Shown here: positions 1 through 6,736 of the stretch, piece after piece
How positions within the stretch are numbered: the first letter of the stretch is position 1
Layout: every line of letters starts with the position of its first letter
DNA from: an uncultured Eubacteriales bacterium
GTDB lineage: Bacteria; Bacillota; Clostridia; Oscillospirales; CAG-272
NCBI GenBank assembly: GCA_900548735.1
Contig: URMC01000019.1
Span: forward strand, 1 to 24,723
Length of the DNA stretch: 24,723 nt
Reading direction: 5' to 3'
Translations under genes and position numbers: made by a program
The notes under the pieces: generated by a model
What the model was told of the DNA's origin: nothing
The model's input: the letters and a program-made list of their open reading frames with translations, nothing else
The model's database searches: none

Positions 1-1981
1 CACCGTTGGCGTTGGTAAAGCGCACGGAAATTTCGGTGATGCCGCTCTGCACAAAGGTGACCTCAAAGGAGCTCTGGTCGCCTTCTACCGTGTAGATGGC
101 ACTGCCCACGCGGATAATGTATTTTTCCGCACCGTATACGGGCTCCCAGTAAATCTTGCCGTTTTTATAGGTCACGGTGCCCATTCTGGCGTAGTTGATC
201 CGCACGGTGTCGGAAGCGGGCGAGCTTTCCGCCGCGTTTTCCGTCACTGCCTGAACCGTTACGTCGTAAGCAGTCGTTCCCGCGCTGACGATTTTGCTCA
301 GATCCATGGATGCCTCGGTGCCGTTGACCCGGTACTCGGTACCGTTGATGGTCACGATATACCCGGTGGCGCCCTCTACTTCATTCCATTCCAGCGTGGA
401 GCCGGAAACGGTGATGCCGGAGGGTTTGGCAAGCGTGGTTTTGCTGTACTGTACAGGGGTGGCGGGGGCAGAGTAGTAGCCCGCGCTCACAGGGGTAACG
501 GTCACATAGAGCTGACCCTTGTTTAGCCCGGTGATGTCATAGGACGTGTCACCGGAGACATAGTACGACTTGTAATCGGTGCCGTTTGCGGAAATGCCGA
601 CAAGGTAGCCGGTTGCATTTTCCGTGGGGTACCAGGTGATCTTTTCGTTGTCAATCGAGATCCCTTCCACAGCGTCAAGACCGCGGAAGAGCGTGTAAGT
701 AACGGTAGAGCTGAGGTAGCCGTCCGCCGATGCGGTGATCACAAAGCGGATGCCGTCCTTGGGCATGTCGCAGTTCGCAAACACAAAGTTGGTGGATTTG
801 CCGTTGTTCAGCTTCTCGTGCTCGTGACCGGGCGTGCCGCAAATCACGGTGATTGTGTAGTTCTGCGCGTTGGCAACCGGGTTGAATACAAGCACGTTGG
901 AGGAAACAATGCGGATGCCGGATGCACGGTCAATCGCTTTGTTCCGGTAGTAGGCGGAGGCGGATTTGCCGTTCGCCGTAACGGTAACGATGTAATCGCC
1001 CGCAACTTCCTCTGCGAAGTCAAAGCCGAAGCTGGTGTTACCCGTGTTGGTGTCCGCAAGAGTGTTATTGCCTCTCTTGACGACAACGCGGTAAGTGATG
1101 TTTGCGCCGAGCGCGTTCCAGCTGGCACCGGAAGCATTGACGGAAACAAGCGGCGTATCCGCGCTCTTGTAAACCGCATACAGCAGGGTATCCTGCGTCA
1201 GCTTCTGACCGGTGTACTGGCAGGTCAGCTTTTCGCCGGACTGATAATCACTGATCCACCAGCCCGCAAATTCCATTCCGTCCTTTGCGGCGGGGGTGGG
1301 AAGCGTGTAAAGCACGCCGTTGATGGTTTTGAGAGCGCCGAAGGCTTCGCCCTCGCAAACAAAACCGACGGTGTACTCGATCTGCCCGGTCGGCTGTGCC
1401 TCAAAACGGGCATAGACCGTGGTGTCCGCAGAGATCGCGGCGGTGTCAAAGTCGAAAACGGTGGTGTATGCCTTGTCCGCATACCAACCGATGAAGGCGT
1501 AGCCCGCTTTTACCGGGTCATCCGGCTTTGCGGCGTAACGTCCGTTCAGCACTTTCTGTGCCGCAACCTCACTGCCGCCGTCTACATCAAACGTTACGTT
1601 GTAACGGTTGCGCGGGAGCATGCGGTAGGTGCTACCGTTGTAGGTGAGCTTCAGCACGCCGTTTTCAAGCGCGGCGGAAGCGTTGGTGCTGTCACCTTCT
1701 TTGAAGGTGAGCGTCAGGGCACCGTTCTCATAGGTAAAGGTGCCTGCCTGATCACCGTTGATGCCGGAGATCATAAAGGTGTTTCCTGAAATCGTGAAGA
1801 GATATTCGTTCTCTCCGTCTACCGTGAAGTAGACGCTGTCAATCCCATAATTCGTAGACGGGGTGTTGTTGTTCGGATTGTCAGGGTTGACAGGATCTTT
1901 TTTACACGAGACCAGGAAAAGTGTTGCGATGCAGACAAGGACAAGCAGTATGCATGCAATTTTTCTCTTGCGGGTAAACAT
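1..1981 (-). CDS. Surface lipoprotein with InlB-type and Fn3-like repeats (C-terminus beyond window)
   Basis: Reading the minus strand from the ATG at 1981 gives an open frame of 660 codons that runs off the left edge, so the 3' end is missing. The product starts with a basic segment and hydrophobic core followed by the lipobox LVSC, so it is a predicted lipoprotein with the lipidated Cys at residue 26, then a short Asn/Pro-rich linker. Residues about 127-194 and 201-272 look like InlB B-repeat / Listeria-Bacteroides repeat units (GWYADKAYTTVFDF is the diagnostic part of the first; the second is degenerate). From about residue 275 onward there are several beta-rich repeats resembling fibronectin type III modules, with recurring A-x-x-Y-x-V/I-x-I strands and G-I-x-x-x-x-x-L-x-W openings. 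A GAGGAGG ribosome binding site lies just upstream, and the gene has its own promoter. Role is probably adhesion or carbohydrate/protein binding at the surface; ligand unknown. Confidence 0.85.
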   Translation of the reverse strand, partial: MFTRKRKIACILLVLVCIATLFLVSCKKDPVNPDNPNNNTPSTNYGIDSVYFTVDGENEYLFTISGNTFMISGINGDQAGTFTYENGALTLTFKEGDSTNASAALENGVLKLTYNGSTYRMLPRNRYNVTFDVDGGSEVAAQKVLNGRYAAKPDDPVKAGYAFIGWYADKAYTTVFDFDTAAISADTTVYARFEAQPTGQIEYTVGFVCEGEAFGALKTINGVLYTLPTPAAKDGMEFAGWWISDYQSGEKLTCQYTGQKLTQDTLLYAVYKSADTPLVSVNASGASWNALGANITYRVVVKRGNNTLADTNTGNTSFGFDFAEEVAGDYIVTVTANGKSASAYYRNKAIDRASGIRIVSSNVLVFNPVANAQNYTITVICGTPGHEHEKLNNGKSTNFVFANCDMPKDGIRFVITASADGYLSSTVTYTLFRGLDAVEGISIDNEKITWYPTENATGYLVGISANGTDYKSYYVSGDTSYDITGLNKGQLYVTVTPVSAGYYSAPATPVQYSKTTLAKPSGITVSGSTLEWNEVEGATGYIVTINGTEYRVNGTEASMDLSKIVSAGTTAYDVTVQAVTENAAESSPASDTVRINYARMGTVTYKNGKIYWEPVYGAEKYIIRVGSAIYTVEGDQSSFEVTFVQSGITEISVRFTNANG

Positions 1982-2011
1982 AGTTTTCCTCCTCATATTA
2001 AAGATGGAGAT

Positions 2012-2040
2012 ATTATAGCAGATTTTTTCTTAAAATGCAA
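2012..2040 (-). promoter_or_regulatory. Promoter of the surface lipoprotein gene
   Basis: On the minus strand a TTGCAT -35 (2040-2035) and a perfect TATAAT -10 (2017-2012) are separated by 17 bp. They lie about 30 bp upstream of the lipoprotein start, giving a very short leader with a strong Shine-Dalgarno sequence. Near-consensus sigma-A promoter. Confidence 0.8.
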
Positions 2041-2465
2041 GAATTTTTCCAAAAAAATTCAAGTTTGTGCATATTCGCAAAACAAAGCGTCACAAAACCG
2101 TCACTTTTGACACGATTGACAAAAAATGGGGAGTCAAAACAAGGGTTTTGCCCCTGAATTCTCACGTTTTTTTCCGTACGGATTTATTCTTTTCTCAGGA
2201 ATGGAGCTTCTTTGGGGAAGAACCCGCGGGAACTCCTGCGTCCGGTGCCGGGGGTCCCCACGGTGGCGCGAAACTTAGCTTTTTAAGTGCCTATATATAA
2301 AAATGTAATGAATATAGAATGCGACAAGGGTAAAACCGGACTTTGTGAATAATTTTTTTTGGAAATGACAGGATTTGAAGGAAAAACTTGCAAAAACAGC
2401 GCCAAATGGCGTGTGAAGCCGTTTCCGGCGCGAATTTTTATTGACAATCGGGGGAATGGGCTTTA
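2041..2465. other. Intergenic region, no gene recognised
   Basis: This 425-bp stretch lies between the lipoprotein promoter and the 3' end of the M50 gene. Short open frames here have no plausible ribosome binding site or protein-like composition. It contains AT-rich blocks, two short perfect palindromes (TCCGTACGGA near 2175 and CCCGCGGG near 2224), and a GC-rich block near 2240-2270 that can fold on itself. At its right end sits a plus-strand promoter-like sequence (listed separately). I see no RNA gene I can name. Confidence 0.5.
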
Positions 2466-2469
2466 TCAT
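2441..2469 (+). promoter_or_regulatory. Promoter-like sequence pointing antisense into the M50 gene
   Basis: TTGACA (2441-2446), 17-bp spacer, TATCAT (2464-2469): a near-consensus sigma-A promoter on the plus strand. The -10 overlaps the stop codon of the minus-strand M50 gene, so a transcript would be antisense to that gene. No plus-strand gene follows before 3409. Whether it is active cannot be told from sequence. Confidence 0.4.
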
Positions 2470-3071
2470 GAGAAAGAACCTGCCGGCAAAAAGATTTTTG
2501 CAAACAGCACGGCACTCAGCACAAAAAGGGGGAGGTTTTGCCCGTATCGGAGCAAAAGGCAGGAAGAAAGGCAAAACAAAAACAACAGCGTCAGATATGT
2601 TCCGGCGCGAAGCAGAATTTCCGCCGTGCGCATCGGCAACAGCCTTGCCAGCGTGGCAAAAAACATTCTGCCGCCGTCAAACCCGGAAACCGGCAGAAGA
2701 TTGAACGCGGCAAAAGAGGCGCTGGCAAGGCGCAGTGCCACGGCAAACGGCGCGTGAAAGGGAAGCAGAATCAGCGCCAGCAATACCGAAAACAAAGGTC
2801 CTCCTGCGGCGAGAATCCATTCGGCACGGTAGGAAGGAATCGCCGCGGCGGGAATGAGCTTTGCACCGAAAAGGTCAAGCTCCATACAGCGAAGCGCAAT
2901 GCCCATCCGCCGCGCCGCCAGCAGGTGCCCTACCTCATGAAATGCGGCGGCAAGAAAAACGGCGGCAAAGGCGCGTTTACCGGTAAACAACAGTGCCGCA
3001 AAAAAGACCAGTGCGCCGGGATTGATGCGCCATTTCATCCGGGGCGACGAGGGCTTCCTTCGGGAAATCAA
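2466..3071 (-). CDS. Site-2-protease-like M50 membrane metalloprotease (SpoIVFB-like)
   Basis: A roughly 200-residue, very hydrophobic protein with the two hallmarks of M50 intramembrane zinc proteases: HEVGH (zinc-binding HExxH) in the first third inside a membrane segment, and NLLPVSGFDGGR, the NxxPxxxxDGG motif supplying the third metal ligand. Length and motif spacing match the SpoIVFB / compact S2P group, which cleaves membrane-bound precursors such as pro-sigma-K; the substrate here is unknown and no spoIVFA partner is adjacent. The start chosen is TTG at 3071 because GGAGG lies 8 nt upstream; a GTG at 3089 is in frame but would place that ribosome binding site inside the gene. A decayed second copy of its C-terminal half lies at 4335-4580. 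The promoter upstream carries two operator-like palindromes. Confidence 0.8.
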   Translation of the reverse strand: MISRRKPSSPRMKWRINPGALVFFAALLFTGKRAFAAVFLAAAFHEVGHLLAARRMGIALRCMELDLFGAKLIPAAAIPSYRAEWILAAGGPLFSVLLALILLPFHAPFAVALRLASASFAAFNLLPVSGFDGGRMFFATLARLLPMRTAEILLRAGTYLTLLFLFCLSSCLLLRYGQNLPLFVLSAVLFAKIFLPAGSFS

Positions 3072-3096
3072 AACAATCACCTCCGACACAACTTAT

Positions 3097-3187
3097 GCGG
3101 CAAAGGGACGCAATATCGCTTCCGGTGCGGTGCCCTCCCGGATCTTATCGGATTTATATAAGGAGAAAATATGACAGAACCTCAAAT
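3097..3187. repeat. Identical 91-bp repeat, copy 1 (gluQ leader duplicate)
   Basis: These 91 bp are identical, as far as I can read base by base, to 4573-4663. The segment includes the leader, ribosome binding site (AAGGAG), start codon and first six codons of the glutamyl-Q tRNA(Asp) synthetase gene. In this copy the coding sequence is lost directly after the sixth codon, so it is a headless remnant of gluQ divergent from the M50 gene. It suggests that M50 and gluQ were originally divergent neighbours and that the isomerase gene was inserted together with a partial duplication. Confidence 0.85.
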
Positions 3188-3210
3188 GTTTCGTATCGCT
3201 CCCTTCAAAA

Positions 3211-3246
3211 GGTTGTATGTACAACCAATTAGTTGTAGATACAACT
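3211..3246. promoter_or_regulatory. Pair of operator-like 16-bp inverted repeats
   Basis: Two similar inverted repeats, GGTTGTATGTACAACC (3211-3226) and AGTTGTAGATACAACT (3231-3246), share the pattern RGTTGTAnnTACAACY (the first with imperfect inner bases). Their centres are 20 bp apart, two helical turns, which suits cooperative dimer binding. They sit immediately downstream of a minus-strand promoter (3260-3287), the usual place for a repressor roadblock. The pattern resembles GntR-family operators; the regulator is not identifiable from this window. Confidence 0.55.
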
Positions 3247-3259
3247 TCATTCCGGTTGC

Positions 3260-3287
3260 AGTATAGCACAGCGCCCCGCGCCGTCAA
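3260..3287 (-). promoter_or_regulatory. Promoter, minus strand, probably for the M50 protease gene
   Basis: TTGACG (3287-3282), 16-bp spacer ending in TGC, TATACT (3265-3260): a good -35/-10 pair with an extended -10 TGn. It lies about 190 bp upstream of the M50 start with no other convincing gene between, so the transcript would have a long leader that includes the two operator-like palindromes and the reversed gluQ-leader remnant. Confidence 0.55.
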
Positions 3288-3335
3288 GCTCCCGCGAAAA
3301 TTTCCCGGGGCATTTTTCAAAAACCCGCCGATCCC

Positions 3336-3364
3336 TTGAAAAAACCGCTTTCGCGTGCTATAAT
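3336..3364 (+). promoter_or_regulatory. Promoter of the TIM-barrel isomerase-like gene
   Basis: TTGAAA (3336-3341), 17-bp spacer, perfect TATAAT (3359-3364). The start codon follows 45 bp later, preceded by AAGGAG at 3395-3400 with 8-nt spacing. Near-consensus sigma-A promoter. Confidence 0.8.
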
Positions 3365-3408
3365 GCAACTGTCCGATCGGGCAAATGTTTTAATAAGGAG
3401 AAAAAAGT

Positions 3409-4275
3409 ATGGTTAAGAGTGTCAGATCCGGAATGGAAAGAATGACGGCAATGTCCGTCGGAGATCTTTCGGCAGAGCATTTTGAACGGTTGAAAACCGC
3501 CGGCGTGGATGCGATTGAGATCAGCATGGCAGACTCACGCTATCCGCTGATTGACTGGCGAAAGGTTGTTCGTATCGCAAAGGAAACCGAGATGCTGTTC
3601 TGGTCGTTTCATTTGCCGTTTTCGCCTTTTCATATCAACAATATCGCGTCTACCGACGCATTCGTGCGCAAAACGACCGTGGATTATCTGAAAGTGCTGA
3701 TTGACCGCGCGGCAGGGTACGCCGGCATCCGCACGTTTGTCATCCACGCCAGCGGAGAGCCGATTGCCCCCGAGACCCGCGCGGCACGGATGGAGTACGC
3801 CAAAGAGGGGCTGGCACAACTCTGCGAGGCGGTCAGCTCTTACGGTGCGGTGCTGGCAGTGGAAGATCTCCCGCGCACCTGTCTTGGCAACTGCGCCGAG
3901 GAAATCCGGGAGTTGCTCACCGCGGATGAGCGCCTGCGCGTGTGCTTTGACACCAACCATCTGCTTGGCGGCAGAAAACCGCAGGATTTTATCCGCGCAC
4001 TGGGGGATAAAATCGTAACCGTGCATTTTTCGGATTATGACGGCATTGACGAGCGGCATTGGATGCCGGGAGAGGGAATTATTGACTGGAACGCCGTGAT
4101 GGACGCCTTTGACGACGTCGGCTATCGCGGTCCCATCCTTTATGAGCTCGGCTACGGTGCGCCCGCCACGATCACCCGCCCGCGAAACCTCACCCCGGAG
4201 GATTTTGTGCGCAATCATGAGGAACTGGAAGCAAGGCACCCTCTGACGGTGATCGGCACCCCGGTTAAACAATAA
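3409..4275 (+). CDS. Sugar phosphate isomerase/epimerase-like TIM barrel protein
   Basis: A 288-residue protein of the xylose-isomerase-like TIM barrel superfamily (AP_endonuc_2 fold). Motifs in order match the divalent-metal site of this family: Glu152 in AVEDLPRT, Asp181 and His184 in CFDTNHLLGG, His206 in VTVHFSDYDG, the HWMPGEGIIDW loop, and Glu246 in ILYELGYG. Residues about 104-113 (AGIRTFVIHASG) form a barrel strand typical of the group. Family members isomerise or epimerise sugars or inositols, or act as endonuclease IV; the loop after His206 favours a sugar enzyme, but the substrate cannot be assigned. It is cytoplasmic, with a strong promoter and ribosome binding site. It stands alone and is flanked by duplicated M50/gluQ sequence, suggesting it entered the locus by recombination. 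Confidence 0.85.
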   Translation: MVKSVRSGMERMTAMSVGDLSAEHFERLKTAGVDAIEISMADSRYPLIDWRKVVRIAKETEMLFWSFHLPFSPFHINNIASTDAFVRKTTVDYLKVLIDRAAGYAGIRTFVIHASGEPIAPETRAARMEYAKEGLAQLCEAVSSYGAVLAVEDLPRTCLGNCAEEIRELLTADERLRVCFDTNHLLGGRKPQDFIRALGDKIVTVHFSDYDGIDERHWMPGEGIIDWNAVMDAFDDVGYRGPILYELGYGAPATITRPRNLTPEDFVRNHEELEARHPLTVIGTPVKQ

Positions 4276-4298
4276 GATAGCGGTTGCGGGAAGAATGT

Positions 4299-4317
4299 GC
4301 CTGCCACCCCGGCAGGC
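4299..4317. other. Hairpin after the isomerase gene
   Basis: GCCTGCC, 5-nt loop, GGCAGGC gives a perfect 7-bp stem 24 bp downstream of the isomerase stop codon. No T-tract follows, so a classical intrinsic terminator is not supported; it may be a weak terminator or mRNA 3'-end element. Confidence 0.4.
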
Positions 4318-4334
4318 GAGCGATACCGGCTTTG

Positions 4335-4580
4335 TCAGGCGCTACCGGCAGGTAAAAAGATTTTGGCAAACAACACCGCGCACAGCACAAACAGCGCAAG
4401 GTTTTGCCCGTACCGAAGTAACAGGCAGGAGGAAAGGCAAAACAAAAACAACAGCGTCAGATACGTGCCGCAATGAAGTACAGTTACCGCCGCACGCACC
4501 GAAAGCCGCCGCGCCAGCGTGGCAAAAAACATTCTGCCGCCGTCAAACCCCGAAACCGGCAGAAGATTGAACGCGGCAAA
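4335..4580 (-). pseudogene. Decayed second copy of the M50 protease gene (C-terminal half only)
   Basis: On the minus strand this segment encodes the C-terminal half of the M50 protease, from FNLLPVSGFDGGR to IFLPAGS, very similar in protein sequence to 2466-2714 and without frameshifts or stops, but with roughly 15-20% base differences. The N-terminal half with the HExxH zinc site is missing: at GCGGCAAA (4573-4580) the sequence jumps to the gluQ leader. In the intact copy the same 8 bp occurs at 2707-2714 and again at 3097-3104, 390 bp apart, so the present form looks like a deletion between short direct repeats. No start codon with a ribosome binding site remains; a non-functional remnant is the likeliest reading. 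Confidence 0.75.
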
Positions 4581-4663
4581 GGGACGCAATATCGCTTCCG
4601 GTGCGGTGCCCTCCCGGATCTTATCGGATTTATATAAGGAGAAAATATGACAGAACCTCAAAT
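4573..4663. repeat. Identical 91-bp repeat, copy 2 (functional gluQ leader)
   Basis: Second copy of the 91-bp identical segment also found at 3097-3187. Here it continues into the complete gluQ gene, so this is the functional copy. Identity across 91 bp contrasts with the clearly diverged M50 fragment directly to its left. Confidence 0.85.
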
Positions 4664-5582
4664 CCCCCCGGTGGGGCGCTTTGCCCCGACGCCCAGCGCC
4701 CGGCTACACCTCGGCAACCTGATGTGCGCCATGGTTGCGTGGCTCTCGGTAAAAAGTCGGGGTGGAAAGTTGCTTTTGCGCGTGGAAGACTTAGACGCGG
4801 CGCGCTGCCCTTATATGGGCGAAAACACCAAGTGGATGCTGGATGACCTTGCTTACCTTGGCATCACCTTTGACGGGGAGACGCTTTATCAGTCGGAACG
4901 ATTTCCGGTTTACGAAACCTACTTTAACCGCTTGCGGGAAAAGGGGCTGCTTTACCCCTGCTATTGCTCCCGCGCGGAACTGCATGCCGCCGATGCCCCC
5001 CACCTCTCTGACGGACAGGTACTGTATGACCGCCGGTGTCTTCGCCGCCTGCTCTCCGGCGCCCCCGCTCCTACCGGGCGTACCCCTGCATGGCGCGTGC
5101 GCGTGCCGGATGAAACCATCACCGTTCACGATCTGTTGGCGGGGGATTATACGGAAAATCTGGAACGCGACTGCTCGGATTTCGTAGTGCGCCGCTCCGA
5201 CGGGGTGTATGCCTATCAGCTTGCCGTGGTGGTGGATGACGGACTTTCGGGCGTGAGCGAAATTGTGCGCGGCAATGATCTGCTTTCCAGCACCCCGCGG
5301 CAGATCTGGCTGCAACGCCTGTTCGGTTTTCCGACCCCGGAGTATCTTCACATCCCGCTCCTGACCGACGCGGCGGGTCGCCGCCTTTCCAAACGGGATG
5401 GCGACGGCTGTATGGAACGCGTACGCAAATGTTACCCCAGCCCGGAGCCGGTCATCGGCGCACTTGCCGCCGCCCTGAACCTGATCCCGGAGCCGCAACC
5501 TCTTACCTTGGGGGCGTTGTTGCCGCACTTCCGCGCAGATCGGTTGCCGCGGACCGCCATCGCCTTGCCGGGCGGATTTTGA
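4647..5582 (+). CDS. gluQ: Glutamyl-Q tRNA(Asp) synthetase
   Basis: A 311-residue class I aminoacyl-tRNA synthetase fragment of the GluQRS (YadB) type. It activates glutamate and attaches it to queuosine at position 34 of tRNA-Asp instead of aminoacylating the 3' end. It has the catalytic core but lacks the anticodon-binding domain, consistent with about 300 residues against about 470 for GluRS. The HIGH-type signature is FAPTPSARLHLGN near the N-terminus and the KMSKS-type signature is RRLSKRDGD near residue 250. A CYC pair followed by YDRRC matches the zinc-binding CxC...YxxxC pattern known in E. coli GluQRS. The ATG is preceded by AAGGAG at 7-8 nt spacing. Its leader is duplicated at 3097-3187. 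No convincing promoter was seen directly upstream. Confidence 0.9.
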   Translation: MTEPQIPPVGRFAPTPSARLHLGNLMCAMVAWLSVKSRGGKLLLRVEDLDAARCPYMGENTKWMLDDLAYLGITFDGETLYQSERFPVYETYFNRLREKGLLYPCYCSRAELHAADAPHLSDGQVLYDRRCLRRLLSGAPAPTGRTPAWRVRVPDETITVHDLLAGDYTENLERDCSDFVVRRSDGVYAYQLAVVVDDGLSGVSEIVRGNDLLSSTPRQIWLQRLFGFPTPEYLHIPLLTDAAGRRLSKRDGDGCMERVRKCYPSPEPVIGALAAALNLIPEPQPLTLGALLPHFRADRLPRTAIALPGGF

Positions 5583-5733
5583 CGCAAAAACGCTATTTTT
5601 GAAATAAACTGTTATTAAAAATAGAAAAACCGCTTCCGAAATTGGAATATCGTGGAATATATTTGGAATCAAATTCAAAAAATCATACATCCGGACGAAA
5701 AATAAAAAACTTCCGGAAAATTGGAAAATCCCC

Positions 5734-5762
5734 TTGACAAACCCGCCTGCTTTGAGTATAAT
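5734..5762 (+). promoter_or_regulatory. Consensus promoter of tRNA-Leu
   Basis: TTGACA (5734-5739), 17-bp spacer, TATAAT (5757-5762): a perfect sigma-A promoter ending 14 bp before the mature tRNA 5' end. Confidence 0.9.
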
Positions 5763-5776
5763 ATCAATGTTGCCAC

Positions 5777-5861
5777 GCGAGAGTGGCGGAACTGGCAGAC
5801 GCGCACGTTTGAGGGGCGTGTGGTTTACACCGTACGGGTTCAAGTCCCGTCTCTCGCACCA
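5777..5861 (+). tRNA. tRNA-Leu (anticodon GAG)
   Basis: A class II tRNA with long variable arm. The acceptor stem GCGAGAG (5777-5783) pairs perfectly with CTCTCGC (5851-5857), followed by an encoded ACCA end. The D arm contains AACTGGCAGACGC, the T arm GGGTTCAAGTCCC. The anticodon stem CACGT/GCGTG encloses the loop TTGAGGG, giving anticodon GAG, which reads CUC and CUU leucine codons. It is a single tRNA gene with its own promoter and terminator. Confidence 0.95.
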
Positions 5862-5863
5862 GC

Positions 5864-5901
5864 AAAAAAGAAAAGCCGCGAAAGCGGCTTTTCTTTTTTT
5901 G
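5864..5901 (+). terminator. Intrinsic terminator of tRNA-Leu
   Basis: GAAAAGCCGC, GAAA tetraloop, GCGGCTTTTC followed by a T7 run directly after the tRNA CCA end. The stem extends further through A/T pairs. Because the flanks are A-rich on one side and T-rich on the other it could act on both strands. Confidence 0.9.
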
Positions 5902-6011
5902 TATTTAAAAATCACACGATCTCACGCAGCAAAGGATGCCCAAAACATTTGCGCGGGCACGGGGTCGGCACTTGCGGTGCGGCTGATTGAGCCGGAGCAT
6001 TGCTTGAGGCA

Positions 6012-6384
6012 CACCGCAGGTGCCAAAAACTTTTGGGCAACTGCCACCGGAAGGTCGGTTGAGCGCATCCAGCGTGGCGCGTCAGCTGATCAGCCGCACC
6101 GCAGGTGCCAAAAACTTTTGGGCAACTGCCACCGGAAGGTCGGGTGAGCGCATCTAAAGTGGCGCGTCAGCTGATCAGCCGCACCGCAGGCGCCAAAAAC
6201 TTTTGGGCAACTGCCACCGGAAGGTCGGGTGAGCGCATCCAGAGTGGCGCGTCAGCCGATCAGCCGCACCACAGGCGCCAAAAACTTTTGGGCAACTGCC
6301 ACCGGAAGGTCGGTTGAGCGCATCTAAAGTGGCGCGTCAGCCGATCAGCCGCGCCACAGGCGCCAAAAACTTTTGGGCAACTGA
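6012..6384. repeat. 85-bp tandem repeat array
   Basis: The marker CCAAAAACTTTTGGGCAACT recurs with its A-run starting at 6025, 6110, 6195, 6280 and 6365: an exact 85-bp period, four full units plus a partial fifth. A degenerate earlier unit can be traced back to about 5939 at a spacing of about 84. Each unit carries a near-palindrome around AAAACTTTTGGG and a GCTGATCAGC palindrome (perfect in the first two units, GCCGATCAGC in later ones). Units 1 and 3 share CATCCAG and units 2 and 4 share CATCTAAAG, hinting at a higher-order 170-bp duplication. The unit length is not a multiple of three, so it is not a coding repeat. Confidence 0.9.
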
Positions 6385-6736
6385 TGCCGACCTTTAGGGT
6401 ACAACTTCGCCGTGCGGGCGACCAATGGTCGCCCCTACAAAAACTTAGGGTGTCGCGCACTCAAAGCAATGCGCCGACCCGCAAGCCGTCCTGCAGGACC
6501 CCCACCGCAGGTGGCGCAGGCGGTCGCCTGCATGTTCGGCAAAGCGATATGCCGAAGGCGGCAGGAGCAAACGCGCGCCTGACAATATGGAAATCCCCCT
6601 CGTGACAGGGGCGCCGCATCCGGGCATCCCTGACTGAGGGGGATTTTGTCAAAATTGCGGTTTTCTCATACCGTTATGAGGGATATTGTACTTGGAGTCA
6701 AGGAAGTTTTGCCGAAAAAAACCTGTTTTTCCGGTA
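6385..6736. other. Intergenic region with dispersed palindromic elements, no gene
   Basis: I find no credible gene in this 350-bp stretch. It holds GGGCGACCAATGGTCGCCC at 6417-6435, a hairpin of a repeat type I recall as widespread in gut Clostridia genomes, and GCAGGCGGTCGCCTGC (6517-6532, 7-bp perfect arms). AAATCCCCCTC (6591-6601) pairs with GAGGGGGATTT (6636-6646) across a 34-nt loop. The last could terminate transcription of either strand or be the ends of a small repeat element. The 3' end of the GH42 gene faces this region. Confidence 0.5.
6591..6647. repeat. Inverted-repeat element with CCCCCTC/GAGGGGG arms
   Basis: Eleven-base complementary ends (6591-6601 and 6636-6646) flank a 34-nt centre. 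The T4 following the right arm would fit an intrinsic terminator on the plus strand, but there is no plus-strand gene just upstream. Read on the minus strand it lies about 90 bp beyond the GH42 stop codon and could terminate that gene. Alternatively it is a dispersed palindromic repeat. Confidence 0.45.

Noticed and set aside
818..1789. 323-codon plus-strand open frame
   Set aside because: It is the antisense shadow of the lipoprotein gene, whose minus-strand translation gives a signal peptide, lipobox and recognisable repeats; the plus-strand frame has no ribosome binding site or family-like sequence.
3093..3368. 91-codon minus-strand frame upstream of the M50 gene
   Set aside because: It spans the promoter, operators and the reversed gluQ leader; no ribosome binding site and composition unlike a protein.
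6105..6317. Small repetitive protein encoded in the 85-bp array
   Set aside because: The unit length is not a multiple of three, so each unit is read in a different frame; there is no ribosome binding site.
5939..6384. CRISPR array
   Set aside because: The whole 85-bp unit is repeated without unique spacers, and no cas genes are present.
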